DNA of 20,209 nt from a virus. The number at the start of each line of letters is the position of its first letter. The stretch's first letter is position 1. Positions 8,275-14,343 of this stretch are shown piece after piece. The notes under the pieces are model-generated. The model searched no databases and was not told where the DNA came from. It worked only from the letters and a program-made list of their open reading frames with translations. A program made the position numbers and the translations under genes. The stretch covers positions 1 through 20,209 of the IMG/VR virus record IMGVR_UViG_3300025108_000496; one strand, 5' to 3'.

Positions 8275-8561
8275 TTCCATCTCCTTCTGGCTTGTCTTAA
8301 TCTTGAGTTAGGGTCTTTCGCAGCTTTAGGAAACTTCTTCATTTGTCCTGCACTTCTAGCGCAATAAGACTTTCTACGCTTTGCATCCTTGCTACCTTTC
8401 TTAGGATTGCCTGTAACGGCAGTTTTGAGCTTAGACCCAGGGTTCTTACGCTTGTAAGCTTCTACCCCTTTCTTGGTCATTCCTGCACCTTGCTTGGTTG
8501 GTCTATAGTTACCACCCTTGCTAGTCGTACGTCTAATCGGATTTTCCTTTTTTCTGCTCAT
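8268..8561 (-). CDS. Histone-like basic phage protein (DUF6321-like)
   Basis: A 97-aa, very basic protein. Visible blocks are GGNYRPTKQGAGMTKKGVEA (about residues 16-35), KRKNPGSKLKTAVTGNPKKG (37-56), KDAKRRKSYCARSAGQMKKF (58-77) and the C-terminus DPNSRLRQARRRWKC. This order ('G.GLT.kG...yk....sklk.PVt....k......rRksfCaRm.gM.........dpnsr...alrkWnC') is a signature I know from marine phage proteins of unknown function (from memory DUF6321). Two conserved cysteines (67 and 97, the last residue) are retained. Charge suggests DNA binding or internal virion packing. The N-terminal 29 bases overlap the holin-like gene in another frame. No obvious ribosome site. Confidence 0.85.
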   Translation of the reverse strand: MSRKKENPIRRTTSKGGNYRPTKQGAGMTKKGVEAYKRKNPGSKLKTAVTGNPKKGSKDAKRRKSYCARSAGQMKKFPKAAKDPNSRLRQARRRWKC

Positions 8562-8706
8562 CTATAAGTTTTTTTATTCCTAAAATTGTATGCACTATTG
8601 TACCAACCGATGCAATACTAGCTAATATTAAACTTATATCCATTAAACCCCAAGATGCTAATACACCAAAAAAAGATACCGATAGTCTATTAGCCAAGTC
8701 TTCCAT
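8533..8706 (-). CDS. Putative class II holin (57 aa)
   Basis: A 57-aa frame from ATG 8706 to TAG 8533. The ATG overlaps the stop of the upstream gene (TAATG), and the 3' end overlaps the next gene by 29 bases. The protein reads MEDLANRLSVSFFGVLASWG, then a hydrophobic helix (LMDISLILASIASVGTIVHT, residues 21-40), then ILGIKKLIDEQKKGKSD. A polar N-terminus, 'FFG', a membrane segment and a Lys-rich tail closely mirror the layout of T7 gp17.5 holin (67 aa). Position next to the second membrane protein supports a lysis function: forming the inner-membrane lesion that releases virions. The match is architectural, not a proven homology, and a spanin or antiholin-like accessory role is the alternative. 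The gene is easily missed because it is short and overlapped. Confidence 0.65.
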   Translation of the reverse strand: MEDLANRLSVSFFGVLASWGLMDISLILASIASVGTIVHTILGIKKLIDEQKKGKSD

Positions 8707-8930
8707 TATACATTTACAGTTGTTAAAATTAATAATTCTTCTTCATTCGTAAGAGTTGTGTACTCGGTAACATCTAATGCCCATTTAGAATCGGCAGTTA
8801 TAAACGGGTAGGAAACATATTTCATTTTCCAATGTGGATTTTCCCACCAAGGAAGTCCTACTGCTCTACCTTCCTCTTCTGCCTTAACTAAAGCTTCTTC
8901 AATTGTATCGTATATTATAAATTTGTACAT
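8706..8930 (-). CDS. Conserved-looking 74-aa protein of unknown function
   Basis: MYKFIIYDTIEEALVKAEEE opens the protein, followed by GRAVGLPWWENPHWKMKYVS and a mixed C-terminus ending in EEELLILTTVNV. It is aromatic-rich (four Trp) with an alternating beta/alpha look (strand, helix, loop, strands), no membrane segment and no signal peptide. It starts one base after the stop of the 306-aa structural protein, and its stop overlaps the holin-like ATG. I think I have seen similar small proteins in marine phage structural or lysis modules but cannot name a family. A small cytoplasmic or virion accessory role is all that can be said. Confidence 0.75.
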   Translation of the reverse strand: MYKFIIYDTIEEALVKAEEEGRAVGLPWWENPHWKMKYVSYPFITADSKWALDVTEYTTLTNEEELLILTTVNV

Positions 8931-8931
8931 A

Positions 8932-9852
8932 CTATAAAGCGTCTATTTCTGTGTTTAAGGTAGTAACATCATCAGCACTTAGTCCTTCAGCAAACATCAT
9001 CGCAGTTTGAAATCTAAACTCCCTGTGTCCTAATGTATATTCTTCTAATTCTATAGCAGTTGAAATTGTTGTTGTATCTGCATCAACTATTTCTGTAGTT
9101 CCTTGATAAGCATTTAGCTCTGTAGTAGTCCCACTTGCTTTTTTTATAACTCCTGTATAATTTCTTAAAGTGCCGTCAACTGCATCATCGCTCATTGAGT
9201 CAAATAATGTGTAAGAATCATCTCTTACAGAAACTCCAATATATTGTGTTCCAACAGTTATATTTAAAGCTTTATGCCTGTCATTTAAGAAAACTGTAGG
9301 ATTACCGTCTCTAATTCCAAAAATGCCTGTTTTAGCAGATGCAGGAGAAAATACATGGTCTTTCATATTCAACAATAAAGTGACTCCTTGACCTACTGAA
9401 TTTCCTCCAAATGTAGAGTTTATATCCGAATCATTAGTTGTAGTTCTTAAATAAGAGATAACATAAGGATTCGGTTTGTAATTTAGCCCCATATTTGCAG
9501 AAGCGTCATATTTCGGAGCAATTCCTGTTGTAGAAGTAAAATCAACGAATCCTTTTTGGTCGTACATTGCAGTAACTAAAGTATCCCCACTTGAGTACCA
9601 AGAAGTATAAGTGCCATCAGTTAATTCTGTTGCAGTAAAATCTTTGCTAGTTGGACTTGATGCTGAATTATAAAACTGAACAACATTTCCTCCCGTTCCA
9701 AGTACATCCTTAAAACTAAATATTGATGTTGCCCTACTTGCAATAGTAGCAGGTATAGGACCAGGTCTTGATTTACCACGTAAGCCGTTCCATGCAGAAG
9801 CAAGGCTACCGCTTAGTGTACCAACCGCAGAACCTAATAGCGTTCTCTCCAT
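8932..9852 (-). CDS. Structural protein with arabinofuranosidase-B-like / LamG-type fold
   Basis: A 306-aa protein. After an N-terminal Gly/Ser/Pro linker (residues 1-35) the text runs SIFSFKDVLGTGGNVVQFYN, then DFTATELTDGTYTSWYS and TLVTAMYDQKGFVDFTS. This mirrors the phage and fungal pattern 'ayslrkl...g.airvr...d....dig......l......g.VttwYDQSG' of alpha-L-arabinofuranosidase B catalytic-like (concanavalin/LamG) domains, which in phages act as carbohydrate-binding or decorating domains of virion proteins. The remainder is beta-rich, ending in a helical tail (LSADDVTTLNTEIDAL) typical of such domains. It lies between neck proteins and lysis genes and is joined to its upstream neighbour by TAATG. 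The fold is a moderately confident call; enzyme activity is not implied, and virion glycan binding is inference. Confidence 0.65.
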   Translation of the reverse strand: MERTLLGSAVGTLSGSLASAWNGLRGKSRPGPIPATIASRATSIFSFKDVLGTGGNVVQFYNSASSPTSKDFTATELTDGTYTSWYSSGDTLVTAMYDQKGFVDFTSTTGIAPKYDASANMGLNYKPNPYVISYLRTTTNDSDINSTFGGNSVGQGVTLLLNMKDHVFSPASAKTGIFGIRDGNPTVFLNDRHKALNITVGTQYIGVSVRDDSYTLFDSMSDDAVDGTLRNYTGVIKKASGTTTELNAYQGTTEIVDADTTTISTAIELEEYTLGHREFRFQTAMMFAEGLSADDVTTLNTEIDAL

Positions 9853-10166
9853 TAGTCAGTAAATTCTGTAGCGGCTATAATAGCTGTACCTGCAACTGAG
9901 ATAAACTTAGCAGCTTGGGCTGTTTCTATATTCCAGGTGTAACTTCTTTCTGCATATAGAACGTGTCCTACTGAAGCACTAGGTGTTTCCCCTGTGAAGG
10001 TTACATATACATTGTTATCTTGTACATCTAATACAAGGTAACGAGTTCGGTCATCATATGTAGTTTGAAACTCCGTTGCTGAACCTGTGGTTACAGACAG
10101 CATCTCCATCGTTCCTACAGAGTTATTTACAAATGGATATAAGTTTGATACTCTTGAGTTTGGCAT
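9852..10166 (-). CDS. Small beta-rich virion protein
   Basis: A 104-aa protein starting MPNSRVSNLYPFVNNSVGTM. It contains strand-like segments such as RTRYLVLDVQDNNVYVTFTG, SVGHVLYAERSYTWNIETA and AKFISVAGTAIIAATEF. The pattern 'n.VyvtfdG.tPsas.Gh.L..g..y.w....a..akfis.sgta.i...ef' recurs in small phage virion proteins that sit between connector and fibre genes, probably beta-sandwich adaptors or decoration proteins. It starts two bases after the adaptor-like gene and shares TAATG with the next gene, so the two are likely made in fixed proportion. Function within the virion is inferred from position only. Confidence 0.65.
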   Translation of the reverse strand: MPNSRVSNLYPFVNNSVGTMEMLSVTTGSATEFQTTYDDRTRYLVLDVQDNNVYVTFTGETPSASVGHVLYAERSYTWNIETAQAAKFISVAGTAIIAATEFTD

Positions 10167-10168
10167 AA

Positions 10169-11167
10169 TTATCGTGATTGTCTATTGACATAAGTTGAAA
10201 ATCTCATGTTTGCGTTGTTATTGTTGCTGATTATATCATTGCGTTCAAGTTGCAAATCTAATGCACCTTTAGCAGTTTGTTCTTCTAAAAGTGCTTTTTG
10301 ATGCTGACCATCCATACGTAAAAAATCTGCATATGCAGTATGAGCAATAAATGCAAAAAACTCTTCTGGAACTTCTTCTGTAGATGTATCGTAATCAGAA
10401 CTTGTAGTAAAAGCAGTAAATGGTTTTTTATAAGTTACATAGGCATAACCAGTTGCACTAGAATTATTGTCAAAGTTTAAAATTTCTGCACCGTCTTTAG
10501 TGACGATAAAATCATATTCATCTGCCCCTTGACTTAAATATGGTTCGGTTCGATGTATTCTTATAAATTCTCCTATTGTTTGTAAGCTTAATGATGTTAC
10601 TGCACTATTTAATATAGGCAAAGAAAGACTTGCAAACTGTACTAAATTTAAGGAATCAAAAGTTTTTGCTATTGCATCAGTTCCTCCTAATCCAGAGCCT
10701 CTCCAAGCTTTTACTTTTTCTGGAGAATCATATACTCCGTCATCTAAATAATTTGTTCCCGTATAGTCCTGTATAGAATCATCAGTAGAACTGCTATATG
10801 TAATTACACCTGTAATGGGGTTAGTTGTAAAAACTGTATCACTAACAATAGCCGCCCAATATTTATCGCCAGTTCCCATACTTCTAACATAGCCATAATT
10901 TTTATCTGCTGTATCTAAATAAAAATTAATTCCATTTTGGTCTTTACCTAAAACTGTAAAGTAATTACTACCTTGTTTAAAACTGCTTACAGGTCTTTTT
11001 TCGCCTGTAACCAAATATCGAACCCATATAGGACTCTCATTGTAAGCTTGAAAAAACCTACGGTTAATAAATCTAGATATATCATTTTGTTCTTCAGCAG
11101 TAAATGAATCAACACCTGCTAATGATTTTATTAACTTAAATAAACTTCCGTAAGTTCTAGTTTGCAT
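10169..11167 (-). CDS. Putative head-tail adaptor / connector protein
   Basis: A 332-aa protein with a helical N-terminus (SLFKLIKSLAGVDSFTAEEQ, then NDISRFINRRFFQAYNES) like the helices of adaptor proteins that dock beneath portals. Its middle is beta-rich (VSSFKQGSNYFTVLG onward), and a C-terminal helical region (about residues 266-305: EEVPEEFFAFIAHTAYADFL, then a helix containing QHQKALLEEQTAKGALD) resembles the 'ip.ef...l...AyadyL...Gq...A...e..a...Ld' segment of many phage adaptors and tail tubular A-type proteins. Position between capsid genes and nozzle-like gene supports a role joining portal to tail. The start overlaps the stop of the previous gene (TAATG). The exact family is not identified. 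Confidence 0.6.
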   Translation of the reverse strand: MQTRTYGSLFKLIKSLAGVDSFTAEEQNDISRFINRRFFQAYNESPIWVRYLVTGEKRPVSSFKQGSNYFTVLGKDQNGINFYLDTADKNYGYVRSMGTGDKYWAAIVSDTVFTTNPITGVITYSSSTDDSIQDYTGTNYLDDGVYDSPEKVKAWRGSGLGGTDAIAKTFDSLNLVQFASLSLPILNSAVTSLSLQTIGEFIRIHRTEPYLSQGADEYDFIVTKDGAEILNFDNNSSATGYAYVTYKKPFTAFTTSSDYDTSTEEVPEEFFAFIAHTAYADFLRMDGQHQKALLEEQTAKGALDLQLERNDIISNNNNANMRFSTYVNRQSR

Positions 11168-11478
11168 TATATTTTATTGGGCGACAAATCAGAAAAATTC
11201 CTCTGATAATATTGTAAAAAATTCTTAGAATGCACTTCCTCGTGTCCGTACTTACCTGTAAGTCTAAAAAATTCTCTTGCAGGCATTGTTGCTACGCATC
11301 GACCCAGAACAGGGTGCGTTTTTCCTTTAGTGTCTTGTGCTTCTTTTCGTGCTTGTTGTACACGCAAATGCTCGGTTTCTTTTTCTAACTTGAAACCACT
11401 TTTAATTTCATTCATAAAAGCTTCGTCCAACTCTCCGTCAGTAAAGCTTCTAGGTATATCTGTAATGATGTCTGACAT
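11167..11478 (-). CDS. 103-aa neck-region protein of unknown function
   Basis: From ATG 11478 the protein reads MSDIITDIPRSFTDGELDEA and continues as a mostly helical, charged protein with FKLEKETEHLRVQQARKEAQ in the middle and EVHSKNFLQYYQRNFSDLSP near the end. A longer version beginning at a TTG (11514) would run through the hairpin and is unlikely. There is a TGHP/GRCVATMPAREFFRL-like central loop (HPVLGRCVATMPAREFFRL). No catalytic motif is recognised. It is the first gene after the terminator-like hairpin, and its stop overlaps the ATG of the adaptor-like gene. Small proteins at this place are often completion or neck factors; this is inference from context. Confidence 0.7.
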   Translation of the reverse strand: MSDIITDIPRSFTDGELDEAFMNEIKSGFKLEKETEHLRVQQARKEAQDTKGKTHPVLGRCVATMPAREFFRLTGKYGHEEVHSKNFLQYYQRNFSDLSPNKI

Positions 11479-11491
11479 AAATAAAATGGCA

Positions 11492-11507
11492 GGGGGCTTT
11501 CGCCCCC
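11492..11507 (-). terminator. GC-rich GAAA-loop hairpin after the decoration gene
   Basis: GGGGGC at 11492-11497 pairs perfectly with GCCCCC at 11502-11507. On the minus-strand RNA the loop is GAAA, a stable GNRA tetraloop, which points to the minus strand as the transcribed one. Downstream lie TGCCATTTTATTT, a weak T-rich tract. It could partly end transcription after the capsid and decoration genes, or protect the 3' end of that abundant mRNA. It stands between 11522 and 11478, the only sizeable gap in the structural block. Confidence 0.7.
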
Positions 11508-11521
11508 GAACCAAAATAATA

Positions 11522-11959
11522 TTATCCGTTTAAACGTCTAATAGCTAATTGAAGTGTAAGTTTACCAGAGGTACTTCCATCCAATGCTGATGCTGAGATA
11601 ACAGTAATGTTACCATCTGCAGCTGCTACAATTTTAGTATTGTTAGCATCTCCACCATCATCAAGAGATGAACCTGTGTCTACTTTTACTTGTACAGTAT
11701 TAACATTAGAGTTAAGAATAAACGCTTCTGTTACTGCAGCTCCTGCTGTTACAGTTGCATCGTATCCAACTTTAAGGTTAGAACTAACGCTGAATGCTTC
11801 AGTAATATTCAAAGCAGCGCCATAAATGACATCTCCTTTTTTAACAGGAATATCAACTTGTGTAGTTGTGTTTCCTGCTGCTGTAGTGAAGTCACCAGGT
11901 GTTAGTATAATCTTATCGGTATAACCGTCTGCGATTTCGTTAATAGTTAATCTTGACAT
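11522..11959 (-). CDS. Putative capsid decoration / head stabilisation protein
   Basis: A 145-aa protein starting MSRLTINEIADGYTDKIILT. It is Thr/Val/Ala/Gly-rich with alternating beta strands (TTTQVDIPVKKGDVIYGAAL, VTEAFILNSNVNTVQVKVDT, GKLTLQLAIRRLNG), no cysteine and no membrane segment. Location directly after the major capsid gene, beta-sandwich composition and a hairpin right behind it are the usual setting of decoration or head-fibre proteins made in high amounts. The leader contains AAAGGA but about 11 bases from the ATG, a weak ribosome site. Alternative: a major tail or minor head protein. Confidence 0.65.
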   Translation of the reverse strand: MSRLTINEIADGYTDKIILTPGDFTTAAGNTTTQVDIPVKKGDVIYGAALNITEAFSVSSNLKVGYDATVTAGAAVTEAFILNSNVNTVQVKVDTGSSLDDGGDANNTKIVAAADGNITVISASALDGSTSGKLTLQLAIRRLNG

Positions 11960-11978
11960 AATTTATAATTCCTTTCTG

Positions 11979-12995
11979 TTAAGCTACAATTTTACCGTGT
12001 GCTGCAGGGTGGTATACACCTAGAGTCAACGCACAATCAACAAATCCACGTTCGCCACCACCTAAGTTAGGTAAGCGTGTGCTTCCCATAGGGATGAGGT
12101 CGTGAATACCAACATAGTTAGGATTGATAATATAACCATCAGCGTGGTCAGTATTTGCTCCAGTAACTGTAGCAGGTGCTGTATCTGGGTTCATATTAAC
12201 AATTGACACTACTCCGTGGTCTGACTCATAGAGTTCAACAGACAACTTAATAGTTGTTTGTCCTTGCTCCATGTTTACTTGACGCATATTTGTAGCTGCA
12301 TCAACATTTGCACTTAAACGAGCAAAGTCAGAAATACGTCTACGTAAGCCAGTATCAGCAACAAGCATCATATTTGAAGATTCTCCTGTTTGACGGAAGA
12401 TTTCAGATAGCTGTGTATTAAGGATTGTCTCAGTATAAGCATTACCTGCGTCTGAGTTATTTGCAGTTGGTGTAGCATATGCTGCAGGAATATCGGAAGG
12501 TGTACCTGCGATAGTTGTTCCGTCAGCTAACCATTTACCTAAACCACGTAAGCCATAATTAGTTCCTGCACCGTTCTCTACAGAGCGGTCATTGTCACTA
12601 AGGATAGTAGCTTCAACGTCACGTTTAAGTTCACGAATTGCTTTTGATTCAGCTTGAGCAACTTTAGCAGGACCAACAGAGTCAACAGCTTCTTGTAAAT
12701 CAGAAACCATATAATCTCTACGGAATTTTTGCACGTAGTTACCAAGACGAGCGCGTTCTGCGAATTTGTCATCGAATGTAGTGACATCTGCACCTTCAGA
12801 GACACCTGTGGTGACTGGAGCTTGCAATTTGTCTACTGTCCATTCAGAAAACGTAGCCGTAGCTTTTTTCTTAGAGGCGGATGAAAGGACTGGTGTTTCT
12901 TCTGGCGCAAGGATTGTTAAGACATCTGTCAAATCCTCACGGTTAGAAACAGCAGAACCTGGATTAGTTGTATCGAATGTATTTGAAAACGACAT
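11979..12995 (-). CDS. Major capsid protein, HK97 fold, SU10-like family
   Basis: A 338-aa protein forming the icosahedral shell. The N-terminus contains ETPVLSSASKKKATATFSEW (residues 33-52) followed by TVDKLQAP, and near 82-98 ARLGNYVQKFRRDYMVS, then a long Lys/Glu/Ala helix (AQAESKAIRELKRDVEATIL, 113-132), an HK97-spine-like helix. The order 'EtP..s...k..a....heW..d.L.......EG.d......R.gNy.Q.f.....VS.........g....ar......eLkrdlE...l' is that of the SU10-type (DUF5309) capsid family, usually 300-360 aa. Near the C-terminus, SVELYESDHGVVSIV and GGERGFVDCALTLGVYHP fit the A-domain strands of that family. It follows the scaffold gene, as expected. The gene uses ATG with an A/T-rich leader and no strong ribosome site, despite presumably high expression. 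Confidence 0.9.
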   Translation of the reverse strand: MSFSNTFDTTNPGSAVSNREDLTDVLTILAPEETPVLSSASKKKATATFSEWTVDKLQAPVTTGVSEGADVTTFDDKFAERARLGNYVQKFRRDYMVSDLQEAVDSVGPAKVAQAESKAIRELKRDVEATILSDNDRSVENGAGTNYGLRGLGKWLADGTTIAGTPSDIPAAYATPTANNSDAGNAYTETILNTQLSEIFRQTGESSNMMLVADTGLRRRISDFARLSANVDAATNMRQVNMEQGQTTIKLSVELYESDHGVVSIVNMNPDTAPATVTGANTDHADGYIINPNYVGIHDLIPMGSTRLPNLGGGERGFVDCALTLGVYHPAAHGKIVA

Positions 12996-13007
12996 AATTT
13001 TTAAGTT

Positions 13008-14057
13008 TTACTTTCTATTTTGCTTTTGTAAGGTTCTAAGAGCTACAAAATCACTAACACTTCCAGAGGTCTGGAATTGTTTTGCAGTTTCACTAAGCTT
13101 TTTAGTTGTTCTTGGTACAGTTTTTTCAGATTTAGCTGCTACGGTAGAAGCACTTCTAGGAGGTGCGGATTTAATGGTACGAGGAGTAGTCCGAGTTGGT
13201 GGCAAAACTTTTCTGCCGTACATACTATTTGCTGCATGAGCAACTATGTATGGCATCTGTGCCGATACTTCTGGATTAATTTTTTGTAAATCGATTAACC
13301 TTTTATCGTTAATCATAGCATCGTACTTTTTGTACGCTTCGCTATTTTTATTTTTCATCCATGGTAACTCTTGTTCTGCTTTTTCTGCAAAGGCATCTCT
13401 TGCTTGAATAGCCGCGTTTTTCTTTTGTAAGGTCTGCATTTGTGCAGGTATAAACTTACGAAGAACATTTTGCGAATGCCTCATTGTTTTGCGTACTTCA
13501 GCTTTGGTTAACTCTCTACCATCTACTGTAGCAATAACATCATCGGGTGAATAGTCTCCCTTTTCGTATAACAAGTCTTCAGCCCAGTCCACAACTTCTT
13601 GCGCACTATTAGCTTGTTCTTGTAACTCTTGAGGGTTCTCGATGTGCTTTAAAGGATTATCTTTTACTACAGGAACTTTTTCTTTTTGCTCGCTTTGCAA
13701 GGTATTAAGTTTTTGTTCCATTTGTTCTAAGCGTTCTTCGGCATCCTTACGTTTTTTAGTAAGTTCACCATAGCGTGCTACTGCACGACTATTTAACTTA
13801 GAAGATAATGATTTAAGTTCATCTTCCGATAAGTCATCTATATCTAACTGTGAAAGAACATCTGCTTTGGTTTCTTCAACTTCGGATTCGGTTGCACTCT
13901 CATTAACAACTTCTTCTTCAACTTGGGATTCCTCCGCTACTTTGGGTTCATCTTGCGATAAACCTGCCCGTTGAGCCATAAACTCTGCAGGCGTTAAACT
14001 GTTATCCGTATTTTTTTGTTCTGACTCTACGTTGTCAGTCGTGTTTTGTTCTGTCAT
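13008..14057 (-). CDS. Capsid scaffolding protein
   Basis: From ATG 14057 this is a 349-aa protein; a frame from TTG 14081 would add eight residues and is less likely. Residues 1-90 are strongly acidic (EESQVEEEVVNESATESEVE and similar). Residues about 97-127 form a charged coiled coil (LTKKRKDAEERLEQMEQKLN). The middle is helical, and the last 60 residues are basic (KVLPPTRTTPRTIKSAPPRS, then a Lys/Thr-rich stretch) ending in SVSDFVALRTLQKQNRK. Acidic start, coiled core and basic, short amphipathic C-terminus are the classic scaffold layout: the C-terminus contacts the capsid protein during procapsid assembly. Location directly before the major capsid gene agrees. No protease domain or fused protease motif is visible. 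Confidence 0.85.
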   Translation of the reverse strand: MTEQNTTDNVESEQKNTDNSLTPAEFMAQRAGLSQDEPKVAEESQVEEEVVNESATESEVEETKADVLSQLDIDDLSEDELKSLSSKLNSRAVARYGELTKKRKDAEERLEQMEQKLNTLQSEQKEKVPVVKDNPLKHIENPQELQEQANSAQEVVDWAEDLLYEKGDYSPDDVIATVDGRELTKAEVRKTMRHSQNVLRKFIPAQMQTLQKKNAAIQARDAFAEKAEQELPWMKNKNSEAYKKYDAMINDKRLIDLQKINPEVSAQMPYIVAHAANSMYGRKVLPPTRTTPRTIKSAPPRSASTVAAKSEKTVPRTTKKLSETAKQFQTSGSVSDFVALRTLQKQNRK

Positions 14058-14112
14058 AATTGTCCACTTTCTTTGCGCCAAAGCGATTGCGATTAAAAGT
14101 CATTATACAACC

Positions 14113-14343
14113 TTATACAAGCTTACTAAAAGTACCATCGTGTTTCTTACGAATGGACTCCCAATCTGACATCTGAAGTATTTGGTCATACGTTAAAATT
14201 CTACCAGAGATTTGCTTCATATTGTCACCATCTGCTTCGTGCAGTTCGGCTATAGCTTCTTCTCTTAGTGAATGTATTACAGAAATAAACACAGCAAAGT
14301 GTTCATTGTGCTGTAAGAACTTGAGGGCTTGTGCTAGACTCAT
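14113..14343 (-). CDS. 76-aa protein between portal and scaffold
   Basis: The protein reads MSLAQALKFLQHNEHFAVFI, then SVIHSLREEAIAELHEADGD and NMKQISGRILTYDQILQMSD. It is nearly all helix with no Cys and no membrane segment. Its ATG overlaps the portal stop as ATGA (14340-14343), so it is translationally coupled to the portal. I remember similar 'FL..NehF..Fl..i..LREe.i.eLh.a....iqqisGrI.tydqiL' proteins beside portals in marine phage genomes, always without a known function. A small assembly or scaffold-associated role is plausible but unproven. Confidence 0.75.
   Translation of the reverse strand: MSLAQALKFLQHNEHFAVFISVIHSLREEAIAELHEADGDNMKQISGRILTYDQILQMSDWESIRKKHDGTFSKLV

Noticed and set aside
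12766-13239. 157-aa plus-strand frame
   Set aside because: Spans the capsid/scaffold border antisense; both sense genes are certain.
14058-14081. TTG start for the scaffold gene
   Set aside because: An ATG eight codons on has a purine-rich leader; the same reasoning removes TTG starts at 11514 and 8257.
14071-14083. CTTTG-CGC-CAAAG hairpin before the scaffold gene
   Set aside because: Five-bp stem with a three-base loop and no T-tract; too weak to call.
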